Positions 25,869 through 34,287 of a stretch of DNA of 64,000 nt are shown here, in pieces; within the stretch, counting starts at the first letter, position 1, and each line of letters starts with the position of its first letter. The stretch covers positions 6,753,889 to 6,817,888 of the forward strand of contig NZ_CP121445.1 of assembly GCF_029689925.1 (NCBI RefSeq), read 5' to 3'. Source of the DNA: Anaerocolumna sp. AGMB13025 (GTDB lineage: Bacteria; Bacillota; Clostridia; Lachnospirales; Lachnospiraceae). A program made the translations under genes and the position numbers. A model generated the notes under the pieces. The model was given only the letters and a program-made list of their open reading frames with translations. It did not search any database and was not told the origin of the DNA.

Positions 25869-25912
25869 TATAATGGTCCGGCTTGTTAGACTTACAGCAC
25901 CGGACCATTATA
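25869..25912 (-). terminator. Hairpin terminator after trxA
   Basis: TATAATGGTCCGG (25869-25881) and CCGGACCATTATA (25900-25912) form a perfect 13-bp stem a few bases past the trxA stop codon. The T run after it is weak, so it may act as an mRNA-stabilising stem instead. Confidence 0.65.
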
Positions 25913-25919
25913 ACTCCTA

Positions 25920-26237
25920 CTATTTATACTTATCTAACTTATCAACCACGGCCGATTTTGGAACTGCCCCAACGATGTTTTCCACAACCTCACCGTTTTT
26001 AACAATCAATAAAGTTGGTATTGACATTACCCGGTATTTACTGCTGATAGCCGGAGATTCATCTACATTTAGTTTGCCTACTTTAACAGCTCCTGCATAT
26101 TCTTTTGCTATATCTTCAATAACAGGTGCCATCATCTTACATGGACCGCACCAGTCTGCGTAGAAATCCACCAATACCGGCATCTCCGATTTAAGTACCT
26201 CTGTTTCAAAATTTTCATCCGTAAATTTTAGTTCCAT
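25920..26237 (-). CDS. trxA: Thioredoxin
   Basis: Cytoplasmic disulphide reductase of 105 residues, full family length. The active site WCGPC is at 29-33, preceded by VLVDFYAD, and the cis-proline loop SIPT is near residue 75. GGAGG precedes the ATG. A thioredoxin reductase gene is not adjacent. Two very small genes directly upstream on the same strand may share its transcript; the nearer one overlaps its start. Confidence 0.96.
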   Translation of the reverse strand: MELKFTDENFETEVLKSEMPVLVDFYADWCGPCKMMAPVIEDIAKEYAGAVKVGKLNVDESPAISSKYRVMSIPTLLIVKNGEVVENIVGAVPKSAVVDKLDKYK

Positions 26238-26365
26238 GATTTTTTGTTTTCCTCCTTCGAATCTGTCTTATATAAATCATTACCTCTCCTGTTATATAGA
26301 ATGCCTCCTGCAAAATAAGAATATGCAAAAATAAGAAATATAAAATATCCACTAGATAAATCCAT
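26228..26365 (-). CDS. Possible small membrane protein (45 aa)
   Basis: A 45-residue frame with one hydrophobic segment (SGYFIFLIFAYSYFAGGILY) and a charged tail. It ends 10 bases inside trxA. There is no clear ribosome binding site before the ATG at 26365, but it follows the 46-codon gene by 7 bases, so coupling is possible. No family recognised. Confidence 0.3.
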   Translation of the reverse strand: MDLSSGYFIFLIFAYSYFAGGILYNRRGNDLYKTDSKEENKKSWN

Positions 26366-26372
26366 TTTATTG

Positions 26373-26513
26373 TCAGTCTTTTGGTTTTGATTTGTTCTTA
26401 CCAAGCATTGCAGCAACTTCATCCCAGGACCGTTTTATCTGTATCGCTTTTTTATTCAAATCTACATTTTGACCAAGGGCTTTCGAGAGCTGATATTTTA
26501 TAGATTTTTTCAT
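26373..26513 (-). CDS. Possible small basic protein (46 aa)
   Basis: The frame from ATG 26513 encodes 46 residues, MKKSIKYQLSKALGQNVDLN and onward, ending in SKPKD. Composition looks coding (basic, helical, with a WDEVAAMLGK segment), but the upstream site is weak. It lies between trmB and trxA on the same strand. Function unknown. Confidence 0.4.
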   Translation of the reverse strand: MKKSIKYQLSKALGQNVDLNKKAIQIKRSWDEVAAMLGKNKSKPKD

Positions 26514-26617
26514 ACCGCTTTACCTGATTCCTATTATTCTTGATATATGTTATTACCAAAAACAGAACAATATCACCATATCACCGTGTTCAAGCAGATA
26601 ATTTTCTAAAACTGCTC

Positions 26618-27253
26618 TTACCGGAAAGCCTCCAGCCTGTGAATCGGATTTCCCATCGCCGAAAATTTCTCTTCATACTCCGTCATAACATTACCTTTAA
26701 CAAATTCACTATGATGCAGGTCATGGGTATAATTACGAAGTTTCCAGCCTGCCACTTCCACTTGCTCTAAGGAAAATTCAAACAAACCACTGTTATCCGT
26801 TTTAAAGATAACCTCGCCGTCTGCTGCCAGGAATTTATCATATCTGGCTAAGAATTCCTTAGAGGTCAGCCTTCTTTTCGCATGGCGGTCTTTCGGCCAG
26901 GGATCGGAAAAATTCAAATAAATCCTTGCTACTTCATTGGTATCAAAGATATCATTAATATAATCCGCATCAAACCGGATAAGCCATAAATTGTTTATCT
27001 CCAGTTCCTTTCTTTTCTCCACGGCACGTATTAAAACACTGGAATATTTCTCAATGCCGATATAATTAATATCCGGATTTTCCTGTGCCAGCTGAATTAA
27101 AAACTTTCCTTTTCCCATACCAATTTCAATGTGCAATGGGTTATCATTTTTAAACAATTCTCTCCACTTACCCTTATAATTCTCCGGTTCATGCACTACA
27201 AATTCATTTTCGGCAATTATTTCCCTGGAGCCTGTTACATTTCTTAATCTCAT
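26618..27253 (-). CDS. trmB: tRNA (guanine-N7)-methyltransferase
   Basis: Methylates G46 of tRNA using SAM. The 211-residue protein has the TrmB signatures IEIGMGKGKFL (motif I, about residues 41-51), FSDPWPKDRHAKRRL (about 116-130) and TDNSGLFEFS further on, in the order and spacing of the family. AAGGTAAC precedes the ATG. A minus-strand promoter with TTGTTT (27407-27402) and TATAAT (27385-27380) lies upstream. Confidence 0.95.
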   Translation of the reverse strand: MRLRNVTGSREIIAENEFVVHEPENYKGKWRELFKNDNPLHIEIGMGKGKFLIQLAQENPDINYIGIEKYSSVLIRAVEKRKELEINNLWLIRFDADYINDIFDTNEVARIYLNFSDPWPKDRHAKRRLTSKEFLARYDKFLAADGEVIFKTDNSGLFEFSLEQVEVAGWKLRNYTHDLHHSEFVKGNVMTEYEEKFSAMGNPIHRLEAFR

Positions 27254-27726
27254 AGAGTTACCTTACCCTTTCACATTCCGCGACAGGGCTGCTCCTGCAG
27301 CCGCTAACGCTTTCTCTATTCGAAACCGGTTTAAACACCGATTGTCTATTCAGCAAATAAGCTGTTTTATCCGTTTTACATTATAACACAGAGTATAGCA
27401 AAAACAATTCTTAAAATGCTTAAATATCAATATTTCACCTTTTATCTTTTTTGAAATACCAAATGAAGTGAACTGTTTCCGCCATGCCTAACTACCAAAA
27501 TCATAAAATCAAACGGCTAACAAAACATCAAACGATCATCAATTAAGATAATATTTGATAAATCCATCCCGCAAGTAACTTATTTACAATATTTTGTATA
27601 TTTTTACTATAGAAATTTTAGTAAATTATAGTAATATATAGTTAGGGTAATCTTACTAATCTAGGCTACCTCTTATAAATTGATAATTTTTAGTTCTTAT
27701 GCAGACAGATGCAGATAGGAGTTATT
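27254..27726. other. Divergent intergenic region between trmB and the V-ATPase operon
   Basis: About 470 AT-rich bases. It holds the trmB promoter (27380-27407). A possible promoter for the ATPase operon is TTTACA near 27591 with TACTAT 16 bases on, though the match is modest. No riboswitch was recognised. Confidence 0.35.
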
Positions 27727-28038
27727 ATGGAACGTGTTATTAATCTATTATATGATATAGAGGAAAAAGCGAATCAAATTGTAAAACGGGCTAATGAAGA
27801 AAAGGCAACCCTTTACGACAAGCTTCAAAAAGACATGGAGCAGTTCGGACGTGATATCGAAACCGGTAACAAAACCAAACTGGAACAGTTAAAAGTACAG
27901 CTTGAAAAAGATTTAAACCTCGAAAAACAATCCTATCTTGATGACTGTCTAAAACGCCTTGACAGCCTGGAAGCAGATTTCCTTACCAGGCACACTCTTC
28001 TGGCAGAGGAACTCTTTAGGCAAATCATAAAATCTTAG
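27727..28038 (+). CDS. V-type ATPase peripheral-stalk subunit (G/H-like)
   Basis: A 103-residue, nearly all-helical, charged coiled-coil protein that opens the V-type ATPase operon. Its length and heptad pattern match the G/H (NtpF) stalk subunit, which pairs with subunit E as the peripheral stator. ATG at 27727 follows AGATAGGAG; six upstream in-frame codons lack a site. Sequence of this subunit is poorly conserved, so the assignment leans on position. Subunit C follows after 16 bases. Confidence 0.75.
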   Translation: MERVINLLYDIEEKANQIVKRANEEKATLYDKLQKDMEQFGRDIETGNKTKLEQLKVQLEKDLNLEKQSYLDDCLKRLDSLEADFLTRHTLLAEELFRQIIKS

Positions 28039-28054
28039 ATCACAGGGGGAGCTT

Positions 28055-29089
28055 ATGGGTAATTTATTAACGTACAGCGGAATTATTACCAAGGTAAGGG
28101 CAATGGAAGCAAACCTTATTTCTACCGAAGAGTATAAGCTTATTGCTGAGTTTGAAACCACGACAGAGTTTTTTACCTTTCTTAAGAATCACCCGGGTTA
28201 CTGTGAGATATTTAACCGCTATGATGAACATGGATTACACAGAGGGCAGGCTGAAGGGATATTTATCAATGCGTTATACCTGGATTTTACTAAGCTATAT
28301 GAATTTGCCGGTATACAACAACGGAAGCTATTAGATTTTATTTTTTTCCGTTATGAGGTTACTATATTAAAAGCCTGCCTTCAAATGGTTTATGCCAGCC
28401 ACGAAGATTACAACCTTGATTTGTTCACTGTCTTTTTTACCCGCCATTCAAACCTTGATGTCAAAGCCCTGGCTGCCTCCCATTCCATGGAAGAGTTTAT
28501 TAACAACTTAAAAGATACCAGGTACTATCCCCTTTTTTCTAACCTATCAAATACTCCGGATATAACCACTTATACGTACCAGATGCAGCTGGATATATAT
28601 TATTTTAAGAAAGCCTGGCAGTTAAAGGATAAATTACCAAAAGGCGAAGACCTGACCGCTTTTACAAACTGCCTGGGTACAGAAATCGATCTAATGAATC
28701 TTTTGTGGCTGTATCGTTTTATAAAGTTCTATTCCTTGCCTTCTGCCGACCTATATGCCTATGTTATACCAATAACCTATAAGCTTACCAGAGAAAAATT
28801 AATGCAGCTTATGGAAACTACCTCTATGGAAGAGTTCCTGGCTGTGATAAAAACTACTTATTATGATAAAATAAGCTCTGCCGTAGAAGACGGTTCTATT
28901 GAAATTACCTGCGAAAAGCAGATTGCCCGACTATATAAAGACAATATGCTTTTGTATCCCGCCTCTATGTCACCGGTGAATTGCTATCTGTTCCAAAAAC
29001 AGAATGAAATCAGAAAACTGACCACTGTCCTTGAATGTATACGTTATAAGTTAAGTCCCCAGGAAACTTTAAACTATGTATTTCCATAA
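28055..29089 (+). CDS. ntpC: V-type ATPase subunit C (d-like)
   Basis: The 344-residue central connector that docks the rotor shaft onto the membrane ring. The protein is helical and opens with YSGIITKVRAMEANLISTEE, typical of bacterial and archaeal subunit C. AGGGGGAG precedes the ATG. In Enterococcus hirae this gene comes after E; here it precedes I. It is flanked by G/H and I within the operon, with 16 and 20 bases between them. Confidence 0.88.
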   Translation: MGNLLTYSGIITKVRAMEANLISTEEYKLIAEFETTTEFFTFLKNHPGYCEIFNRYDEHGLHRGQAEGIFINALYLDFTKLYEFAGIQQRKLLDFIFFRYEVTILKACLQMVYASHEDYNLDLFTVFFTRHSNLDVKALAASHSMEEFINNLKDTRYYPLFSNLSNTPDITTYTYQMQLDIYYFKKAWQLKDKLPKGEDLTAFTNCLGTEIDLMNLLWLYRFIKFYSLPSADLYAYVIPITYKLTREKLMQLMETTSMEEFLAVIKTTYYDKISSAVEDGSIEITCEKQIARLYKDNMLLYPASMSPVNCYLFQKQNEIRKLTTVLECIRYKLSPQETLNYVFP

Positions 29090-29109
29090 TTTATCACAGA
29101 GGTGAATCT

Positions 29110-31014
29110 ATGATTGAGAAAATGAAGTTTTTAAGCATAACCGGACCCAAAAGTGATTTTGACCGGGTAGTAAGTGTATATCTGAGTAAATATGAAATAC
29201 ATTTGGAAAATGCCTTGTCTGAGCTTCGTTCCGTCCACGATTTAAAACCTTTTATCGAGGTGAATCCCTACAAAGAAGCCTTCTTAAAAGCCGAAGAATT
29301 ATCAGAAAAACTTGACCGGAAAGTGTCCCTTTCCCAAAACTCCCTGACTCCTAAAGCTGCTGCAGAGCTGGTAACCTCTATTGCTTTAGACCTTAGTGTC
29401 TTAGAGGAAAAGAAAACTGCCTTAAAAGAAGAGCAAAACCACCTAAGGGATCTTCTTGCTAAAATACAGCCCTTCATACATCTGGATTATGAAATTAATA
29501 AAATACTAGACTTTAAATTCACCAAATTCCGCTTTGGCCGGATATCCCACGAATACTTCACCCGATTTTCCAAATATGTATATGATAACTTAACAACCCT
29601 GTTTTTTGAATGCGACAGTGATGCCGAATACATCTGGGGGGTTTATTTTGTTCCTGCTGCCTACTCCGTCAAAATAGATGCGATCTACTCCTCTCTTCAT
29701 TTTGAACGGATTTACCTTCCGGCCGAGTATGAAGGAACGCCGGAAGAAGCTTATAAGATAATCAGTGCCAAGTTAGACACCATCACAAACGAAATAAAAG
29801 AAACTTCCTCTTTAGAAAAGGAAAAACTGATAAACAGATCGGAAGACATTCTGTCTGCCTATGAAACCTTAAGCATCTTTTCCAAAAATTTTGATGTCCG
29901 AAAATTAGCCGCCTGCACCAAATCCTCAACCGATAGCGACTTATTTTACTTTATCTTATGTGGATGGATGACGAAAGACAATGCCGTTTCTTTCTTAAGC
30001 GAAATCGAAGATGACCCTAATGTTTACTGCTTATCAGAAGATACACATGAAGATTTGCTGACAAAACCACCTACAAAACTTAAGAATATCCCTTTATTCA
30101 AGCCCTTTGAAATGTTTATAAAGATGTATGGTCTTCCTGCCTATAACGAGCTTGACCCAACTTCCTTTGTTGCAATTACTTATTCTCTTTTATTCGGCAT
30201 AATGTTTGGAGATGTGGGGCAGGGGCTTTGTTTAGTAATTGGCGGCGCATTCATCTATAAGTTTAAGAAGCTGAACCTGGCTGCCATCATATCCCTTGCC
30301 GGCGTCTTTTCCACCCTTATGGGCTTTTTATATGGAAGTGTGTTTGGATTTGAAGACCTTATTCCCCATCTTTGGTTAAAACCTATGGATAATGTAATGA
30401 CCATACTGCTGACCGCCGTCGGTTTTGGAGTCATATTAATCCTTCTTTCCATGATTTTAAACATCATAAACGGAATCCGCTCCAAAGATACCGAAAAAAT
30501 CTTCTTTGATACCAACGGCATCGCCGGTCTGGTATTTTACGGTGCCGCTATCACCTGTGTCTTGCTGATTGCTTCCGGAAAACCCTTGCCTGCTGTACTC
30601 TTGCTGGTTCTGTTCTTTGGAATACCTTTGATCCTGATATTTTTCAGAGAACCCTTAGCCCATTTGGTGGAGAAAAAAACAAAGATATTTCCGGATAATA
30701 AGGCTATGTTCTTTATTGAAGCTTTCTTTGAACTGTTTGAAATTTTACTGTGTTATGTAACAAACTCTATCTCCTTCCTGCGTGTGGGGGCTTTTGCCTT
30801 AAGCCACGGGGCCATGATGGGTGTGGTAATGTTACTGGCACATGCGGAATCCGCCGCCCCTAACATAATAATATTAATTCTAGGCAATGCCTTTGTGGCG
30901 GGTATGGAAGCCCTGATTGCAGGAATTCAGGTCCTCCGGCTGGAATATTATGAGATGTTCAGCCGTTTTTATAAAGGCACCGGAAAAGTATTTAAACCAT
31001 ATAAGAATAAATAA
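29110..31014 (+). CDS. ntpI: V-type ATPase subunit I (a subunit)
   Basis: Stator membrane subunit that forms the ion half-channels. The 634-residue protein has a long cytoplasmic N-terminal half with coiled coils (about residues 1-330), then seven or eight membrane segments starting near YSLLFGIMFGDVGQGLCLVI. The conserved SFLRVGAFALSHGAM segment near residue 555 carries the ring-facing arginine. AGAGGTGA precedes the ATG. It is followed after 24 bases by the rotor-ring gene. Confidence 0.92.
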   Translation: MIEKMKFLSITGPKSDFDRVVSVYLSKYEIHLENALSELRSVHDLKPFIEVNPYKEAFLKAEELSEKLDRKVSLSQNSLTPKAAAELVTSIALDLSVLEEKKTALKEEQNHLRDLLAKIQPFIHLDYEINKILDFKFTKFRFGRISHEYFTRFSKYVYDNLTTLFFECDSDAEYIWGVYFVPAAYSVKIDAIYSSLHFERIYLPAEYEGTPEEAYKIISAKLDTITNEIKETSSLEKEKLINRSEDILSAYETLSIFSKNFDVRKLAACTKSSTDSDLFYFILCGWMTKDNAVSFLSEIEDDPNVYCLSEDTHEDLLTKPPTKLKNIPLFKPFEMFIKMYGLPAYNELDPTSFVAITYSLLFGIMFGDVGQGLCLVIGGAFIYKFKKLNLAAIISLAGVFSTLMGFLYGSVFGFEDLIPHLWLKPMDNVMTILLTAVGFGVILILLSMILNIINGIRSKDTEKIFFDTNGIAGLVFYGAAITCVLLIASGKPLPAVLLLVLFFGIPLILIFFREPLAHLVEKKTKIFPDNKAMFFIEAFFELFEILLCYVTNSISFLRVGAFALSHGAMMGVVMLLAHAESAAPNIIILILGNAFVAGMEALIAGIQVLRLEYYEMFSRFYKGTGKVFKPYKNK

Positions 31015-31038
31015 TAATTTTATTAGGAGGAACTTATC

Positions 31039-31455
31039 ATGATAGTAAAGATACTTTTGGCAGTAACCTTGATCTTAAGCATTATCCTTCCCTTTGGTGC
31101 CTTTTTATTGGGAGAAAAGAAAAAAGGTCATTTAAAAGCCGCTCTGGCCTGTAACGCCTTTTTTTTCTTTGGAACTTTAATCCTTGCGGATATATTGTTA
31201 TTTACCGGTAAGGCATCTGCCGCCGAAACAGAGGCGGTTAACGCTTCGGCAGAAGGACTGCGTTATATTGCTGCGGCCCTTTCTACGGGTCTGTCCTGCA
31301 TTGGCGGCGGAATTGCCGTAGCCTCCGCATCTTCTGCTGCCCTTGGTGCGTTAAGTGAAGATTCCAGTATCATGGGTAAAGCCCTTATATTTGTAGCTCT
31401 TGCAGAAGGAATTGCCCTCTACGGTCTCATTGTGTCTTTCACAATCTTGGGTTAA
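31039..31455 (+). CDS. ntpK: V-type ATPase subunit K (rotor-ring proteolipid)
   Basis: The 138-residue proteolipid has an N-terminal membrane segment and three more, the last two forming the conserved c-type hairpin. The ion-binding glutamate is in FVALAEGIALYGL, near residue 125. Only one carboxylate hairpin is evident, so the ring would have one ion site per subunit. Sodium-type rings often have a hydroxyl residue after the glutamate; here it is glycine, so the coupling ion cannot be predicted from this alone. TTAGGAGGAAC precedes the ATG. Confidence 0.92.
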   Translation: MIVKILLAVTLILSIILPFGAFLLGEKKKGHLKAALACNAFFFFGTLILADILLFTGKASAAETEAVNASAEGLRYIAAALSTGLSCIGGGIAVASASSAALGALSEDSSIMGKALIFVALAEGIALYGLIVSFTILG

Positions 31456-31465
31456 CTAAGGATTT

Positions 31466-31497
31466 GGTTTACACTATATTGGGTTTACACTATATTG
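31466..31497. repeat. 16-bp direct repeat between ntpK and the F subunit gene
   Basis: GGTTTACACTATATTG occurs twice in tandem (31466-31481, 31482-31497). Each copy contains a promoter-like TTTACA...TATATT pair only a few bases apart, too close to work as a normal promoter. Confidence 0.7.
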
Positions 31498-31525
31498 TGT
31501 ATACACCCTTTCGGAGGTAACTTAC

Positions 31526-31834
31526 ATGCGTATGTATTTGATCAGTGATAACGTAGACACTTATACCGGAATGCGTCTTGCTGGAGTAAACGGAGTGGTC
31601 ATTCATTCCAGGGAGCACTTAAAACAGCAGCTAGATTTCGTTTTGGGAGATAAAACCATTGGAGTCGTATTGATTACAGAAAAACTCAGTGCCGAGTTCC
31701 CGGATATTATTAATGATGTAAAATTAAACCGAAAGCTTCCCTTAATTGTAGAAATACCCGACCGACACGGTACCGGGCGCAAACCAGACTTCATTACCTC
31801 CTATGTGAATGAGGCCATTGGCATAAAAATATAA
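31526..31834 (+). CDS. ntpG: V-type ATPase subunit F
   Basis: Central-shaft subunit of 102 residues with the CheY-like fold of the F family. The start MRMYLISDNVDTYTGMRLAGV is a strong match, with GVVLITEKL and the LPLIVEIPD strand following. TTTCGGAGGTAA precedes the ATG. It lies between K and E, an order seen in clostridial V-type operons. Confidence 0.92.
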   Translation: MRMYLISDNVDTYTGMRLAGVNGVVIHSREHLKQQLDFVLGDKTIGVVLITEKLSAEFPDIINDVKLNRKLPLIVEIPDRHGTGRKPDFITSYVNEAIGIKI

Positions 31835-31851
31835 AGCAGAGGTGATTTCCT

Positions 31852-32418
31852 ATGACTTTAGATGAAAAATTAGAGCAATTTTATCAGGCAGCAATTGAAA
31901 GCGCAACCAATCAAAACCTTCAGATAATAGAAGAATATAAAAAATCACTTCAGGTTATTTATGATAATTATAAAAATGAAGTACTTAAAAAAATAGAAAA
32001 TGCATATCAGGAGGAATCCGAACGGCTCCTTCGGGAAAAAAACCGGGAATTGTCGAAAGAAGCAGTTAAATTAAAACAGAAGGTCAGTGAAAAGACCTCG
32101 GAATTAATAGGTAAACTCTTTCAGGAAGTTTTAAAAAAATTAACAGAGTTTAAGTCCACTCCTGAATACTTTGATTTACTGTGTAAGCAGATTAGAGAAG
32201 CCTTTGAATTTGCCGGCGGGAATTCTATGACCATATATCTGACCTCAGCTGACAGTAATCTAAAGTCTTCATTGGAAACTGCACTAAATACAACCCTTAC
32301 CGTCAGTACTGAGGAGTTTGTCGGTGGCATCAAGGCCTTTATACAGGATAAAAATATTTTAATTGACAATTCCTTTGCTTCTAGAATAGAAGAATTAAAA
32401 AGTAATTTTTCCTTATAG
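31852..32418 (+). CDS. ntpE: V-type ATPase subunit E
   Basis: Peripheral-stalk subunit of 188 residues: a long coiled coil (about 1-100) and a globular C-terminal domain, with the GGIKAFIQDKNILIDNSF segment and nearby SRIEEL characteristic of the family. AGAGGTGA lies before the ATG. It likely pairs with the G/H-like protein encoded first in the operon. Confidence 0.9.
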   Translation: MTLDEKLEQFYQAAIESATNQNLQIIEEYKKSLQVIYDNYKNEVLKKIENAYQEESERLLREKNRELSKEAVKLKQKVSEKTSELIGKLFQEVLKKLTEFKSTPEYFDLLCKQIREAFEFAGGNSMTIYLTSADSNLKSSLETALNTTLTVSTEEFVGGIKAFIQDKNILIDNSFASRIEELKSNFSL

Positions 32419-32509
32419 CGTTGTATTACTTGTATGCCATATCAATCCAATATTGAAGATTCAAAACATCTATTAACTTAATTTAAGAAAGGAGTGTGCT
32501 CTCTCCATT

Positions 32510-34276
32510 ATGAATACAACCGGAATAATATACGGTATCAACGGCCCAATTGTTTATGTAAAAGGCAGCCAGGACTTTAAGATGGGAGAAATGGTATTAG
32601 TAGGCCGACAAAATCTGGTGGGTGAAGTTATTGGTCTTGCAAAGAATGAAACCACAATCCAGGTATATGAAGAAACTTCTGGACTTAAGCCCGGGGAAGA
32701 AGTCAAGGGCACCGGTGCTGCCATCTCAGTTACCTTGGCACCAGGGATAATAAGCAATATTTTTGATGGCATTGAACGGCCCTTACTAGAAATCGCTGCC
32801 CGCTCCGGTGCCTTTATCACAAAAGGTATCACTGTGGATGCCCTTGATCCGAATAAACTGTGGAAAGTCCATATAACCGTAAAGCCCGGCGAGGAATTAA
32901 ACGGCGGTTCCATTATTGCCGAAGTACCAGAGACTCCGGCTATCGTTCATAAAGCCATGGTACCCCCGGACATCTTTGGAATCGTTACGAAGGTTTCAAC
33001 TGATGGCAGCTATACCATCAACGATCCGTTAGTAACCATAAGGACTCCTTCCGGAGAGGAAAAAGTACTGACACTTACACAAAAGTGGCCTATAAGAGTC
33101 CCAAGGCCGGTGTATAAGCGCTATGCCTCCGACCGGCCCTTAATAACTGGCCAGCGTATATTAGATACCTTATTTCCCATTGCAAAAGGAGGGACCGCTG
33201 CCATTCCCGGAGGCTTTGGCACCGGAAAGACCATGACCCAGCATCAACTTGCCAAATGGTCCGATGCAGATATCATCATCTATATCGGCTGCGGGGAACG
33301 GGGTAATGAGATGACCGAAGTCCTTGAAGATTTTAGTAAGCTTGTAGATCCGAAATCCGGTAACCCCCTATTAGACCGTACTACATTAATTGCCAATACC
33401 TCCAATATGCCCGTTGCAGCCAGGGAAGCCAGCATCTATACCGGTATTACTTTGGCCGAATATTACAGGGATATGGGATACCATGTAGCTATTATGGCAG
33501 ACTCCACTTCCCGTTGGGCAGAAGCCTTACGAGAATTATCCGGTCGTCTGGAAGAGATGCCTGCCGAAGAAGGTTTTCCGGCCTACTTAGCTTCCAGATT
33601 GTCCGGGTTTTATGAACGTGCAGGTTTTATGGCGAATTTAAACGGCACGGAGGGCAGTGTCTCCATAATTGGTGCAGTATCCCCCCAGGGCGGTGATTTC
33701 TCAGAACCGGTAACCCAGAATACCAAACGTTTTGTCCGCTGTTTTTGGGCCCTGGATAAATCCTTGGCCTATGCCAGGCATTTTCCAGCAATCCAGTGGC
33801 TTACCAGTTACAGTGAGTACTTATCCGATTTGTCTCCCTGGTATACTGCTAATGTGGGTAGTGATTTTGTGGACTGCCGAAACCAGCTGTTAAGTATCTT
33901 AACTGAAGAAAGTAAGTTAAATGAAATTGTAAAATTAATCGGCAGTGATGTTCTGCCCGATGAGCAGAAGCTTGTACTGGAGATTGCAAAGGTAATCCGT
34001 CTTGGCTTTGTCCAGCAGAATGCCTACCATCCCTCCGATACCTTTGTTCCCTTACCAAAACAGCTTAAGATGATGCAGACCATACTGTACTTAAATACCA
34101 GAGCAAAACAGCTGATTGCCATGAATATGCCTATGTCCGTGTTAAAACAGGAAGATATCTTTGAGAAAATTATTTCGATTAAATATGATGTGGCAAATGA
34201 CGAACTTCATAAATTTGATACTTATAAAACCATGATTGATGACTTCTATCAACAAGTTCTGGCCAAAAATGCATAA
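32510..34276 (+). CDS. ntpA: V-type ATPase catalytic subunit A
   Basis: Catalytic headpiece subunit of 588 residues, full length. The P-loop is GGFGTGKT at 234-241, and the catalytic glutamate segment GCGERGNEMTEVL follows. The non-homologous A-specific insertion comes before the P-loop, and SRWAEALRELSGRLEEMPAE is canonical. AAGGAGTG precedes the ATG, at a rather long distance of about 13 bases. A 91-base spacer from subunit E could hold an internal regulatory site, but nothing is recognised. Confidence 0.97.
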   Translation: MNTTGIIYGINGPIVYVKGSQDFKMGEMVLVGRQNLVGEVIGLAKNETTIQVYEETSGLKPGEEVKGTGAAISVTLAPGIISNIFDGIERPLLEIAARSGAFITKGITVDALDPNKLWKVHITVKPGEELNGGSIIAEVPETPAIVHKAMVPPDIFGIVTKVSTDGSYTINDPLVTIRTPSGEEKVLTLTQKWPIRVPRPVYKRYASDRPLITGQRILDTLFPIAKGGTAAIPGGFGTGKTMTQHQLAKWSDADIIIYIGCGERGNEMTEVLEDFSKLVDPKSGNPLLDRTTLIANTSNMPVAAREASIYTGITLAEYYRDMGYHVAIMADSTSRWAEALRELSGRLEEMPAEEGFPAYLASRLSGFYERAGFMANLNGTEGSVSIIGAVSPQGGDFSEPVTQNTKRFVRCFWALDKSLAYARHFPAIQWLTSYSEYLSDLSPWYTANVGSDFVDCRNQLLSILTEESKLNEIVKLIGSDVLPDEQKLVLEIAKVIRLGFVQQNAYHPSDTFVPLPKQLKMMQTILYLNTRAKQLIAMNMPMSVLKQEDIFEKIISIKYDVANDELHKFDTYKTMIDDFYQQVLAKNA

Positions 34277-34287
34277 GGGGGAATCCA

